Of a stretch of DNA of 64,000 nucleotides, positions 38,317 to 47,423 are shown one piece after another. The stretch is from NCBI RefSeq assembly GCF_001650025.1, contig NZ_LVVY01000081.1, positions 1 to 64,000 of the forward strand, written 5' to 3'. The notes under the pieces are model-generated. The model had not been told where the DNA came from, did no database searches, and was given only the letters and a program-made list of their open reading frames with translations. The DNA comes from Devosia elaeis (GTDB lineage: Bacteria > Pseudomonadota > Alphaproteobacteria > Rhizobiales > Devosiaceae). Position numbers and translations under genes: made by a program. How positions within the stretch are numbered: the first letter of the stretch is position 1; each line of letters starts with the position of its first letter.

Positions 38317-40242
38317 TCAGTCCTGGGCGAAATACCACTGGAACGGGTCATAGGGGGCCGGGGTGGGGAACAGGTAGGCGTGCAGCATCGGTTCGGCGAT
38401 GTTCCGCATATTGTTCTTGGCGATGTAATAGCCATTGCCGGGCAGGGAAATGCCGATGACCGGGAAGTTCTCCTTGGCCAGGGCCAGGACCTGCTTCATC
38501 AGCTCGGAGCGCTTGTCGGCGTCGCCTTCCTCGCGGAGCTGGTTATAGAGCTCCATCTGCTCCTTGGCCCAATCGGCCGGCTCTTCGGCGATTTCCGGAT
38601 TGGAGCCGAGATACCAGGCCTGCCAGCGATAGGCCCAGACCGATTCAGCGCCCGAAGCCATGTAATAGCGGGGCTCCTGCACCACATCGAGGCCGCCATC
38701 GCCCTGCCAGATCTGGGCGTCGAAATCACCGAGCGGACGCTTTTCGTAATAGAGCGTGCGGTCGATATTGTTGAGTTCGATATCGATGCCGCCGGCTTCG
38801 AGCTGGAGCTGGATGAGCTCCATCATGTCGATCCATTCCGGACGGACGGTGGAAATCATGTCCACGGTGATCTTGAGCGGACTGCCATCGGCGAAGGTGT
38901 AGAAATCGCCATTGCGCACCAGACCGGCCGCCTCGAAGGCCGCACTGGCGGCATCGGGGTCGTATTCGGTATATTGCTTGGCCATTTCCTCGTCATAGAA
39001 GGGGCTTTCCGGGCGCGGCGCGGCCTGGAAAGGCTCGCCCTGGCCGGTAAAGACCACGTCGATGATTTCCTCGCGGTCGATGAGATGGCTGACGCCGATG
39101 CGGAAATCCTTGTTCTGGAACAGTTCGGCCCGCTTGGGATCGACATGGTTGAAATTGAACTGGAGCACCATGGTGTTCATGTTCGAGGGCACGTTGGCGC
39201 CCAGGCGATAATCGCCGGCCTCCTGGCCATCGAAGAACAGCGGCTGGTTGCCGACCGTGGCGATGTGGCGATCCTGGAAGTCGATCTCGCCATTGAGCGC
39301 CATGAGGGTGATTTCCTCCAGCGAGTCGGAAACGCGCATCTGCAGGTGGTCGATATAGGGCAGCTGGTTCCCCTCGGTATCGACCTTCCAGTAATAGGGA
39401 TTGCGCACGAAGCTGGTGCGGGTCGCGGTGCCGGTCAGCGGCTCCTCGATCATCCAGGCATTCATCATCGGCAGGTCGGGATTGGCCCAGCGGATGGTTT
39501 CGGTGGCCCAGGAGCACCGATCCTGCATGTGCAATTCCCAGGTCTCGAAGCCGGCGGCCTTGGCATTGGCTTCGGCATCGGGATTGTATTTGGGATAGAA
39601 CTGGCTGCAGTAATCCTTGCTGAGCGAGACCAGCGTGAAGCCGTTGACGCTGGCCAATTCGTCCAGGATCAGGCCATTGGGATGCTCGAAGACCAGGCTG
39701 AAGGTGAGATCGTCGATCACCTCGACAGTGACCGGATTGTTCTGGTTCTTGATGAAGGTGCCCGCGCCATAGCCGGGCTCGCTCATCAATTCGACGGCGA
39801 AGGCGATATCGGCGCTGGTGAAGGGGGTGCCATTGTTCCACTTGAGCCCTTCGCGCAGCTTGAAGGTATAGGTGCGCGAATCGGCGCTGACTTCCCAGCT
39901 TTCGGCCAGGTTGGGGACGATCTCGTCCCAGGCGCGGTTGTAGCGGACCAGCCCGTCATAGGCGACGGTGCGGGCGATCCAAGCATTGTCGAGGCCGCCG
40001 CGCAGGGCGCTGCGCCAGGTGCCGCCATAGGTGCCGATGGCATCGACCGGCTCGACCACGAGCGGATTGGCGGGCAGGCGCTCGGCTATGTCCGGCAGGC
40101 TGCCATTTTCGACCAGGGCGTCGAGCATCGGCGCCTGGCTGTATTCCTGGGCGAAAACGGCATTGCCGGCCCCCAGGGCCAGGGCGAGAACACTTGCACA
40201 GGCAAGCGCCGGAAGCCGGTATCTGGAAACGATCTGTCGCAA
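38317..40242 (-). CDS. ABC transporter substrate-binding protein (oligopeptide family, oligosaccharide type)
   Basis: A 641-residue periplasmic binding protein, longer than the usual 500-550 of peptide-binding relatives. The signal peptide ends near GAGNAVFAQ. The family signature is YTFKLREGLKWNNGTPFTSADIAF. The large size resembles receptors for plant cell-wall oligosaccharides. It starts at TTG with GGAGGAGAAG upstream; the nearby ATG is out of frame. It leads the transporter operon and faces the lyase gene across a region rich in TTGCGT half-sites. Confidence 0.9.
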   Translation of the reverse strand: MRQIVSRYRLPALACASVLALALGAGNAVFAQEYSQAPMLDALVENGSLPDIAERLPANPLVVEPVDAIGTYGGTWRSALRGGLDNAWIARTVAYDGLVRYNRAWDEIVPNLAESWEVSADSRTYTFKLREGLKWNNGTPFTSADIAFAVELMSEPGYGAGTFIKNQNNPVTVEVIDDLTFSLVFEHPNGLILDELASVNGFTLVSLSKDYCSQFYPKYNPDAEANAKAAGFETWELHMQDRCSWATETIRWANPDLPMMNAWMIEEPLTGTATRTSFVRNPYYWKVDTEGNQLPYIDHLQMRVSDSLEEITLMALNGEIDFQDRHIATVGNQPLFFDGQEAGDYRLGANVPSNMNTMVLQFNFNHVDPKRAELFQNKDFRIGVSHLIDREEIIDVVFTGQGEPFQAAPRPESPFYDEEMAKQYTEYDPDAASAAFEAAGLVRNGDFYTFADGSPLKITVDMISTVRPEWIDMMELIQLQLEAGGIDIELNNIDRTLYYEKRPLGDFDAQIWQGDGGLDVVQEPRYYMASGAESVWAYRWQAWYLGSNPEIAEEPADWAKEQMELYNQLREEGDADKRSELMKQVLALAKENFPVIGISLPGNGYYIAKNNMRNIAEPMLHAYLFPTPAPYDPFQWYFAQD

Positions 40243-40288
40243 AATTCTTCTCCTCCCATGCTATCCGCTTTTCCCGCGGCTTAGTCAT

Positions 40289-40380
40289 ACGCAAACATTA
40301 GCAGGAATTTGCGGTTTTGCAAGTCTACGCAATTTAACCGCCATATTCAGTGAATTTGCGTGACTTTTGCGTTTATGCGT
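40289..40380. promoter_or_regulatory. Cluster of ACGCAA/TTGCGT half-sites (LacI-type control region)
   Basis: In the divergent gap between the binding-protein and lyase genes, ACGCAA occurs at 40289 and 40327, and TTTGCG or TTGCGT at 40308, 40356 and 40367. These are the half-sites of the perfect palindrome at 42793-42807 in front of the LacI gene. No single copy here is a perfect 15-mer, so the exact operator is uncertain. Confidence 0.55.
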
Positions 40381-40439
40381 GATGCACTTGGCCTGTGGAC
40401 GCCTGTTGAGAAGTGCGGGCGGCGCGAAGGAGGGCGCAT

Positions 40440-41633
40440 ATGACGACACAAGAAAGGATCGCCGCGCAGGCCGATCTGCACCTGCAATTGCTCTATTTCA
40501 CCAGCACCAGCCTGTCGGCAGACGGGCGGCATGTGGTGGCGATCGGCGAGCGGGACGGCAATCCCAACCTGTTCCGCATCGACCTCGACAATGGCGACAT
40601 CCGCCAGCTCACCGGCAATGAGGACGGCATCTTGCGGTCCTATGTCTATTTCGAGGGCCAGCCCTATCGTGGGCTGGGCAAGGCCAGCGTCAGCTTCGAT
40701 GCGGTGCGGGGCGTGCTCTATTATCTCCAGGGACGGGAGATCAGGGCGGTCGATCTCGAAGGGCGGGAGCGGGTGCTGGCCACATTGCCGGACGACCAGG
40801 TGACCGCCTTCACCCATGTCTCGGCCGATGGCACAAGACTTTGCGTGCCCACGACCGACGCGGCGGCCTTTACCGAGGATGAAGCCTGGACCGAGCGCCA
40901 CAAGGGTATCGATGCGCGCGTGCGCCGGCTGGGGCTCAAGTCCTATCTGCGGGTCTATGCCACCGAAACGGGGGAAGAACTGGCCTGCGAGAGCGTGCCT
41001 TCGGCCTGGGTGACGCATGTGCAATTCTCGCCCAACAATGCCGAGCACATCCTCTACAATCACGAATGGCCGGCCGATTGCGGCATCCGGCGTGTCTGGC
41101 TGTGGGACGGCAAACAGCACCGGGCCTTGCGCAGCGAGGGCAATGGCCGCAGCCGCAAGGACTGGACCTGCCACGAAATGTGGGAACGCGACGGCGAGGC
41201 GGTGATCTATCACGGGCTGTACGAGGATGGCCGCGCCTATATCGGCCGCATCCCGCTTTCGGGGGCACCGATCGCCGAACTGGCTTTGCCCCAGGGCTGG
41301 GGGCGTTACGGACATTTCACCGTCGGCCCGAGCCGGGCGGACCTGGTGACCGACGGCTATTATCATGGCGGGGCGGAAGATGGTTCGCGCACCTGTCCCT
41401 GGATTTCCCATCTCGATGTCGACTGGGACAGCGGCCGGGTGAGCTGGCGGGTGCTGGGACGCTCGGATTCCTCCTGGGACAGCCAGGACAGCCACCCCCA
41501 TCCCATTCTCGATGCGGCGGGGGACTTCGTCTATTTCACCTCCGACAAGGAGGGCAAGCGGGCGATCTATCGGCTGCCGGTCGGGGCAACGGACACAGTC
41601 GCGGAGGTCGAGCTGCAGCTGGCGGGGCGGTAG
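40440..41633 (+). CDS. Oligogalacturonate lyase-like protein (PL22 type)
   Basis: A 397-residue beta-propeller protein without a signal peptide. The Mn-binding set of PL22 oligogalacturonate lyases (Yersinia enzyme: His287, Gln350, His353, His355) is matched by H292, Q349, H352 and H354 in the segment SQDSHPHP. The last blade has DFVYFTSDKEGKRAIY. The enzyme would split unsaturated or short galacturonate oligomers in the cytoplasm to 5-keto-4-deoxyuronate. The ATG at 40440 has GGAGGG upstream. It faces the ABC operon and precedes the LacI gene (opposite strand). Confidence 0.85.
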   Translation: MTTQERIAAQADLHLQLLYFTSTSLSADGRHVVAIGERDGNPNLFRIDLDNGDIRQLTGNEDGILRSYVYFEGQPYRGLGKASVSFDAVRGVLYYLQGREIRAVDLEGRERVLATLPDDQVTAFTHVSADGTRLCVPTTDAAAFTEDEAWTERHKGIDARVRRLGLKSYLRVYATETGEELACESVPSAWVTHVQFSPNNAEHILYNHEWPADCGIRRVWLWDGKQHRALRSEGNGRSRKDWTCHEMWERDGEAVIYHGLYEDGRAYIGRIPLSGAPIAELALPQGWGRYGHFTVGPSRADLVTDGYYHGGAEDGSRTCPWISHLDVDWDSGRVSWRVLGRSDSSWDSQDSHPHPILDAAGDFVYFTSDKEGKRAIYRLPVGATDTVAEVELQLAGR

Positions 41634-41659
41634 CGCGCTCCGCTGAGCCAGCTTTCCCA

Positions 41660-41760
41660 AAGACCTCGTGGTGAGCCTGTCGAACCACGAGGGCGGGCGC
41701 ACTCCAGCCCCTGCGCGCACGACCTCGTCCTTCGACAAGCTCAGGGTGAGGTCTACTGGG
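41660..41760. repeat. Intergenic repeat, CCTTCGACAAGCTCAGGGTGAGG family
   Basis: Two inverted copies, the first of them around GTGAGCCTGTCGAACCACGAG. The right copy includes the stop codon of the LacI gene. Relatives are at 53062 and 55095. Confidence 0.75.
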
Positions 41761-42769
41761 GCGCCGGCAGGGTGAAGACGGTTTCGCCTTCCACCGCGCT
41801 CAGGCCGATCTGGACCTGCTGGACGGCCATGTCGCCGTCCAGATGCTGTCGCAGCACGCGGATGGCCACATGGCCGATGGCGTGGCGATCGACATGCATG
41901 GTGCTGAGGCGCGGCGAGGCCATGCCGGCAATGGGCAGATCGTCGAAGCCGATAATGGAGAAATTCTCCGAAACGCCGGAGCCGCCGCCATAGAAATGCT
42001 CCAGCAGCTCGACCGCGGCGATGTCGTTCCAGCTGAAAATGGCGGTGATGTCGTGCCGGCCGGCGCGGATATCCTCGACCAATTGCGCCACGGGCACTTC
42101 GGCATTGTAGACGACGCTGCCCTGGACGGCGGGATGGTCGGCGATGGCGGTGCGGAAACCGCGCAGGCGCTGGAGGAGCGTGGGGCGGGTCTTCTGGCCG
42201 TAATGCAGGATCTTGCGGTGCCCGGCATCGATCAGGCGCTTAGTGGCCATGTAGGCGCCATAGAAATTGGCCGGGGAGACGGCGCTGAGCCGCATCTGCG
42301 GATCGCTGCCATTGACCAGCACGATGGGCACCTGGTCGGCCTCGCTCCAGGCCACCAATTCCTCCCAGGGGTCGATGCCGGCCAGCAGCACGCCCTGGGC
42401 ATCGGCCTGGGCCAATTGCCGCTGGATGAGCTCGAGCGTGACGCCCTGTTCGTTGACCAGGCGCACATCCAGCGACATGCCGATATTGGCGGCCTCGTTG
42501 CGCATGCCTTCGAGAATGCCGAAATAGAAGCCGGACAGGCCGCTGGTGGCGCTGCCCAGCGGCACCAGGGCCAGGGCGCGCTTGTCGATGGCGCCGGTGA
42601 CGGGGGGATGCTTGGACTTGTAGCCCAGCATGCGCGCCACCCGCTGCACATCGCGCCGCACCGCATCACTGATGCCGATCTCATTGGCCAGCGCCCGCGA
42701 CACCGTGCTCACGGAGATGCCCAATTGTTCGGCGATGTCGGCCTGGCTTGCGCGTTTGGTCGGCGCCAT
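41753..42769 (-). CDS. LacI family transcriptional regulator
   Basis: A 338-residue repressor. RASQADIAEQLGISVSTVSRALA is the helix-turn-helix and hinge region, followed by the two-lobed sugar-binding domain (VLVNGSDPQMRLSAVSPANFYGA, GFDDLPIAGMASPRLSTM). It is convergent with the lyase gene. A perfect palindrome ACGCAA-TAT-TTGCGT lies 24 bases before its start, and half-sites lie in the lyase/transporter promoter region, which suggests that it controls both. The stop codon is inside a repeat. Confidence 0.9.
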   Translation of the reverse strand: MAPTKRASQADIAEQLGISVSTVSRALANEIGISDAVRRDVQRVARMLGYKSKHPPVTGAIDKRALALVPLGSATSGLSGFYFGILEGMRNEAANIGMSLDVRLVNEQGVTLELIQRQLAQADAQGVLLAGIDPWEELVAWSEADQVPIVLVNGSDPQMRLSAVSPANFYGAYMATKRLIDAGHRKILHYGQKTRPTLLQRLRGFRTAIADHPAVQGSVVYNAEVPVAQLVEDIRAGRHDITAIFSWNDIAAVELLEHFYGGGSGVSENFSIIGFDDLPIAGMASPRLSTMHVDRHAIGHVAIRVLRQHLDGDMAVQQVQIGLSAVEGETVFTLPAPQ

Positions 42770-42792
42770 GAGATTTTCCTTGTCTATCCTCT

Positions 42793-42807
42793 ACGCAATA
42801 TTTGCGT
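42793..42807. promoter_or_regulatory. Perfect LacI-type palindrome ACGCAA-N3-TTGCGT
   Basis: ACGCAATATTTGCGT, 24 bases upstream of the LacI start. It probably mediates autoregulation; the half-sites recur at 40289-40372. Confidence 0.75.
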
Positions 42808-42857
42808 TTCTTGAGCAGATCAAGGTTTATGTGGCCAGGCCGGGCCGGAGGCCATCG

Positions 42858-43889
42858 TCAGGCGGGGAAAAGCTGCCAGCGCTTGGGGCGGAAGGCGATG
42901 CGGCTGCGCTCGCCGGCGGGATGATCGAAGGGCAGGTCGATCTCGACGCGATGGCCGGCCCCGCCCAGTTCGAGCTCGACGCGGCGGGTGCCGCCGACGC
43001 GGCGGCTGGAGGCGACGACGCCCGCCAGGGCCGCATCGCCCTCGACCAGTTCGATATCGTGGGGGCGGAAGAACAGCCGCGCCGGGCCCTGGTTGTCGCC
43101 CGCGGCGATGCCGATGGGCCGGTCACCCAGCCAGATATCGCCCCTTTCCACATTGACGGCCAATTCGCTCGATTCCCCGATAAAGCCGAAGACGAAGGGC
43201 GAGGTGGGGCTGTCATAGACGCTGTCGGGCGTACCGACCTGCTCGATCCGGCCCTGGCTCATGACGCAGAGGCGGTCGGCCAGTTCCAGCGCTTCCTCCT
43301 GGTCGTGGGTGACGAAGATGGTGGTGTGGCCGGTGCGCTCGTGGATCTCGCGCAGCCATTTGCGCAATTCACGCCGCACCTGGGCATCGAGCGCGCCGAA
43401 GGGCTCGTCGAGGAGGAGAACGCGGGGCTCGATGGCCAGAGCCCGGGCCAGCGCCACGCGCTGGCGCTGGCCGCCGGACAGCTGGTTGGGATAGCGCCTT
43501 TCGAGCCCGGACAATTGCACCAGGTCGAGCAATTCGAGGGCGCGGCGGCGGATTTCGCCGGCAGGCGGGCGGGTCGAACGCGGGCGCACCTTGAGGCCGA
43601 AGGAGACGTTTTCCAGGATCGTCATGTGGCGGAACAGGGCATAGTGCTGGAACACAAAGCCGATATTGCGCTCCTGCACGCTCTTTTCGGAGGCATCCTC
43701 GTCGCCGAAGAAGATGCGGCCGGCCGTGGGCCGCTCGAGCCCGGCAATGAGGCGCAGCAAGGTGGTCTTGCCCGAGCCGGAAGGGCCCAGCAGCGCAATC
43801 AGCTCGCCCGAGACGATATCCAGCGACACATCGTGCAAGGCCGGAAAGCGATCGAATTCCTTGCGGACGTTTTGTACCCGTACTTCCAT
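42858..43889 (-). CDS. cysA: Sulfate/thiosulfate ABC transporter ATP-binding protein
   Basis: A 343-residue ATPase: Walker [19 protein letters not shown], signature [19 protein letters not shown], Walker [16 protein letters not shown], plus a C-terminal TOBE-like domain (FFRPHDIEL). It drives uptake of sulfate or thiosulfate. It is the last gene of the cysT-W-A set; cysW ends 13 bases before it. SD GGGAAG lies upstream. Confidence 0.95.
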   Translation of the reverse strand: MEVRVQNVRKEFDRFPALHDVSLDIVSGELIALLGPSGSGKTTLLRLIAGLERPTAGRIFFGDEDASEKSVQERNIGFVFQHYALFRHMTILENVSFGLKVRPRSTRPPAGEIRRRALELLDLVQLSGLERRYPNQLSGGQRQRVALARALAIEPRVLLLDEPFGALDAQVRRELRKWLREIHERTGHTTIFVTHDQEEALELADRLCVMSQGRIEQVGTPDSVYDSPTSPFVFGFIGESSELAVNVERGDIWLGDRPIGIAAGDNQGPARLFFRPHDIELVEGDAALAGVVASSRRVGGTRRVELELGGAGHRVEIDLPFDHPAGERSRIAFRPKRWQLFPA

Positions 43890-43901
43890 AAATCTTCCCT
43901 G

Positions 43902-44771
43902 TCAGTGACCCCGGCCGGTGGCGGCGAGTTCGTCGCCGAAACGCCATTCCAGAGCCGACTTGAGAACCAGAGTGACCAGCGCCAGCAGGGCCAGCAGCGA
44001 GGCCAAGGCGAAAGCGGCCGTGCCCTGATACTCGTTATAGAACATTTCCACCTGCAGCGGCATGGTGGTGGTCTGGCCGCGTATCTTGCCCGAGACCACG
44101 GCCACGGCGCCGAATTCGCCCATGGCGCGGGCATTGCAGAGCAGCACGCCATAAAGCAGGCCCCATTTGATATTGGGCAGCGTCACCCGCCAGAAGGTCT
44201 GCCAGCCCGAGGCGCCGAGCGAGAGCGCCGCTTCCTCGTCGCCCGTGCCCTGATCCTGCATCAGCGGGATCAATTCGCGCGCGACGAAAGGAAAGGTGAC
44301 GAAGATGGTGGCCAGCACGATACCCGGCACGGCAAAGAGAATTTCGATGCCATAGGATTTGAGCCAGGGACCGAGCACGCTGCCGGTGCCGAAGAGCAGG
44401 ACATAGACCAGGCCCGAAATGACCGGCGAGACAGAAAAGGGCAGGTCGATCAGGGTGATCAGGAAGGCCTTGCCCTTGAATTCGAACTTGGCGATGGCCC
44501 AGGAGGCGGCGATGCCGAAGACGACGTTGAGCGGCACGGCAATGGCGGCGACCAGGAGGGTCAGCCGGATGGCCGAAAGCGCATCGGGGCTTTGCAGCGA
44601 CTGGACATAGGCGCCGATGCCCTGCCGCAGGGCCTCGGAAAACACCGCCAAAAGCGGCAGGACCAGAAACAGGGCCATGAAGACAAGGCCGGCGAGGATC
44701 AGCGCCCAGCGCACCCAGAGCGGCTCATTGGTGGGCGAGGCCCGGCGGGCGGCATGGGGTCTAGCTGCCAT
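43902..44771 (-). CDS. cysW: Sulfate ABC transporter permease CysW
   Basis: A 289-residue membrane protein with about six helices and the EAA motif around LGASGWQTFWRVTLPNIKWG. LCNARAMGEFGAVAVVSG is typical of CysW/CysT. I took the second of two nearby ATGs (44771) because GGAGG sits seven bases before it; the first at 44777 is too close to that site. It overlaps the cysT end by 11 bases. Confidence 0.94.
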   Translation of the reverse strand: MAARPHAARRASPTNEPLWVRWALILAGLVFMALFLVLPLLAVFSEALRQGIGAYVQSLQSPDALSAIRLTLLVAAIAVPLNVVFGIAASWAIAKFEFKGKAFLITLIDLPFSVSPVISGLVYVLLFGTGSVLGPWLKSYGIEILFAVPGIVLATIFVTFPFVARELIPLMQDQGTGDEEAALSLGASGWQTFWRVTLPNIKWGLLYGVLLCNARAMGEFGAVAVVSGKIRGQTTTMPLQVEMFYNEYQGTAAFALASLLALLALVTLVLKSALEWRFGDELAATGRGH

Positions 44772-45606
44772 AGCCATACCTCCTGCGGCTCCAGGCCTGA
44801 ATGAGATTGATGACGAACAGCATGAGGAAGGAAATGGCCAGCATCACCGTGGCGATGACTGCGGCGCCGGCATAGTTGAATTCCTCCAGCCGGATGACGA
44901 TCAGGAGCGGGGCGATTTCCGACACGAAGGGAATATTGCCGGCAATGAAGATGACCGAGCCATATTCGCCCACGGCCCGGGCGAAGGCGAGCGCGAAGCC
45001 GGTGAGGATGGCGGGCGTGAGGCTGGGCAGCAGCACGCGGGAAATGGTCTGCAGGCGGCTGGCGCCCAGGGTGGCCGAAGCTTCCTCGACCTCCTTGCTG
45101 GCCTCTTCGAGGATGGGCTGGATGGTGCGCACCACGAAGGGCAGGCCGATGAAGATCATGGCGATGGTGATGCCGATGGGCGTATAGGCGATGCGCAGGC
45201 CCAGCGGAGCGACCCATTGGCCGACAAAGCCATTGGGCGCATAGATGGCGGTGAGCGCGATGCCGGCCACGGCGGTGGGCAGGGCGAAGGGCAAATCCAC
45301 CATGGCGTCGAAAATGCGCCGGCCGGGGAAGCGGTAGCGCACCAGCACCCAGGCGATCAGCGTGCCGAAGACCACATTGATGCCGGCGGCGATCAAGGCG
45401 GTGAGGAAACTGGTGCGAAGCGAGGCCAGGACGCGCGGATCGAGCGCGGCGGCCCAGAAGCCGTTCCAACCCAGGCCGGTGGAGCGCAGGACCAGGGCGG
45501 TGATAGGAACCAGGATGATGAGGGAAAAATAGGTGATGGTGAAGCCGAGCGTCAGCCCGAAACCGGGAATGACGCTGGGCTGACGAAAACGGCCGAACCC
45601 CTTCAT
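44761..45606 (-). CDS. cysT: Sulfate ABC transporter permease CysT (CysU)
   Basis: A 281-residue membrane protein. VIPGFGLTLGFTITYFSLIIL is the usual first helix, and ALAFARAVGEYGSVIFIAGNIP the conserved motif. It pairs with CysW. ATG 45606 (MKGFGRF) was chosen for family length; the frame is open further upstream without a ribosome binding site. It lies 167 bases after the small gene at 45774-46037. Confidence 0.94.
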   Translation of the reverse strand: MKGFGRFRQPSVIPGFGLTLGFTITYFSLIILVPITALVLRSTGLGWNGFWAAALDPRVLASLRTSFLTALIAAGINVVFGTLIAWVLVRYRFPGRRIFDAMVDLPFALPTAVAGIALTAIYAPNGFVGQWVAPLGLRIAYTPIGITIAMIFIGLPFVVRTIQPILEEASKEVEEASATLGASRLQTISRVLLPSLTPAILTGFALAFARAVGEYGSVIFIAGNIPFVSEIAPLLIVIRLEEFNYAGAAVIATVMLAISFLMLFVINLIQAWSRRRYGYGS

Positions 45607-45773
45607 GCCGTTCTCCCGGCATCGCGGCGCCGGCCGCCGGCTGGATGTAAAGGTCGAAGCATTGTCCGGCCTCCCCTGACTGGCCCTAACCCTATGCGAA
45701 CGGTCGACTTTCTCAAGCCGCCGAACAGGCAAGTTTTCGGGCAATTTTAGAAATTCGTTCTGAGATTAAAGCA

Positions 45774-46037
45774 CTAGAAGCGCGGTCTGTTGCGCGCGCT
45801 GCCGCCATGGCCAGGCAGGCGGGGAAAGCCATCCCCCGCCCCATCGGCCGCGCCATCGGGCGGTTCGGGGGCCTTGCCATTGAGATAGCAGGCATCCTGC
45901 TCGGCACGGCTGAGCGGCACGGCGCCCTGGGCCGCATCGGGCAGGCCGCCGAAGAAGCTGGCCTTGGCGGGCGCCTCCGCCGCCGCGCGGGACCTGGCCT
46001 GACGGCCCGGCCCGAAAATGCCGAAGAAATGCACCAT
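45774..46037 (-). CDS. Small hypothetical protein in the sulfate operon
   Basis: An 87-residue reading frame starting MVHFFGIFGPGRQARS with GGAGGACGTC before its ATG. The N terminus is hydrophobic/aromatic, the middle has SRAEQDACYLNGKAPEP and the end is glycine/arginine rich; no domain is recognised. It lies between the binding-protein gene and cysT, all on the same strand. A small unassigned gene at this place would fit a conserved accessory protein, but I cannot verify conservation. Confidence 0.55.
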   Translation of the reverse strand: MVHFFGIFGPGRQARSRAAAEAPAKASFFGGLPDAAQGAVPLSRAEQDACYLNGKAPEPPDGAADGAGDGFPRLPGHGGSARNRPRF

Positions 46038-46105
46038 GACGTCCTCCATCGGCGGGGTTTTCGGGGCAGACGGCCGGCCCTGGGGCCGGCCGCCCGGTTC
46101 GGGCG

Positions 46106-47134
46106 TTACTGGGTGGGACCGGTATAGATCTGGTCGAACACGCCGCCATCGCCGAAATAATGCGGCTGAGCTTCGCGCCAGCCCCCGAAATCCTCGATGG
46201 TGACGAGGTTGACCTCGCCGAAGCGGGCAATGTCCTCGGGCGCCGCCGCATCCGGATTGGAGGGGCGGTAATAGTGCTTGGCCGCGATGGCCTGGCCCTG
46301 ATCCGAATAGAGATATTCGAGATAGGCCTCGGCGAGATCGAGATTGCCCTTGCGCTCGGCATTGCCCCGGACCAGGGCGACGGGCGGCTCGGCCAGGATG
46401 GAAACCGAGGGCGTGACGATGTCGAAGGCGTCGGGGCCCAGTTCCTCGAGGGCCAGATAGGCCTCGTTTTCCCAGGCCAGCAGCACGTCGCCGATGCCGC
46501 GCTGCACGAAGGTGGTGGTGGAGCCGCGGGCGCCGGTATCGAGCACCGGCACATGGCGATAGAGCTCGGTCACATAATCGCGGGCGGTGTCGCCGCTGCC
46601 GCCCTCCTGCGCCTTGGCCCAGGCCCAGGCGGCCAGGAGATTCCAGCGGGCCCCGCCCGAGGTCTTGGGATTGGGCGTGATGACCTCGACGCCCTCGTCG
46701 ACGAGATCGCCCCAATCGACAATGCCCTTGGGATTGCCCTTGCGAACCAGGAACACGATGGTGGAGGTATAGGGCGCGCTGTTATTGGGCAGGAGCGTGC
46801 GCCAGTTTTCCGGGATCAGGTCCGGATTGGCATCGGAAATGGCGTTGATGTCGCTTTCCAGCGCCAGGGTGACCACATCGGCCTCGAGGCCATCGATGAC
46901 GGTGCGGGCCTGGCTGCCGGAACCGCCATGGGTCACCTGGACGGCGACGCTTTCTCCGGCGGTTTGCTGCCAATGGGCGACGAAGGCTTCATTGAATTCA
47001 CGATAGAGTTCGCGCGTCGGATCGTAGGAGACATTGATCAGCGTCCTGTCCTGCGCATGCGCCGTCACGGAAAAGCCCAGCGCCAGGGAGGCGGCGAGGG
47101 CGGAATAGGCGATAAACTTGGCTGTGCGGTTCAT
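46106..47134 (-). CDS. Sulfate ABC transporter substrate-binding protein
   Basis: A 341-residue periplasmic sulfate-binding protein (Sbp/CysP family). The signal peptide ends at TAHAQ; NVSYDPTRELYREFNEAF, THGGSGSQARTVIDGLEADVVTLAL and TPNPKTSGGARWNLL are the family's ligand-binding segments. ATG 47134 follows GGGAGG. It is the first gene of the sulfate transporter operon. Whether it is Sbp or CysP cannot be decided by eye. Confidence 0.94.
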   Translation of the reverse strand: MNRTAKFIAYSALAASLALGFSVTAHAQDRTLINVSYDPTRELYREFNEAFVAHWQQTAGESVAVQVTHGGSGSQARTVIDGLEADVVTLALESDINAISDANPDLIPENWRTLLPNNSAPYTSTIVFLVRKGNPKGIVDWGDLVDEGVEVITPNPKTSGGARWNLLAAWAWAKAQEGGSGDTARDYVTELYRHVPVLDTGARGSTTTFVQRGIGDVLLAWENEAYLALEELGPDAFDIVTPSVSILAEPPVALVRGNAERKGNLDLAEAYLEYLYSDQGQAIAAKHYYRPSNPDAAAPEDIARFGEVNLVTIEDFGGWREAQPHYFGDGGVFDQIYTGPTQ

Positions 47135-47357
47135 CGGAACCTCCCGGTGAGAATGAACAAAGCCTATCAAGTCAGTCGTGATTGAAAAGGCGCAGCCTTG
47201 CGCGAACCTCCCTGCGTATGAGAAAATTTTTCTGCGTCTTGGGGATGGCGAGGCACCGACGGCAAGCCAGTTTCAGAATTGGCCGGGTTTGGTCATTTTC
47301 GTTGCGCGATGACGGGTCGGGCGCCGGATGCGGCATCCCTCATCCGCATCATCAACA

Positions 47358-47398
47358 GCGCCGCGCTCCCGGCTCAAGGCCGGGATGGCAGACGATGA
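47358..47398. repeat. Short GC-rich palindrome of the CTCAAGGCCGGGATG type
   Basis: A short imperfect hairpin (CCGGCTCAAGGCCGG) in the 289-base gap between the dehydrogenase gene and the sulfate-binding protein. The rest of the gap should hold the sulfate operon promoter; no site is recognised. Confidence 0.4.
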
Positions 47399-47423
47399 TC
47401 GGCTGAGCGCGTGCGCCCGCCCG

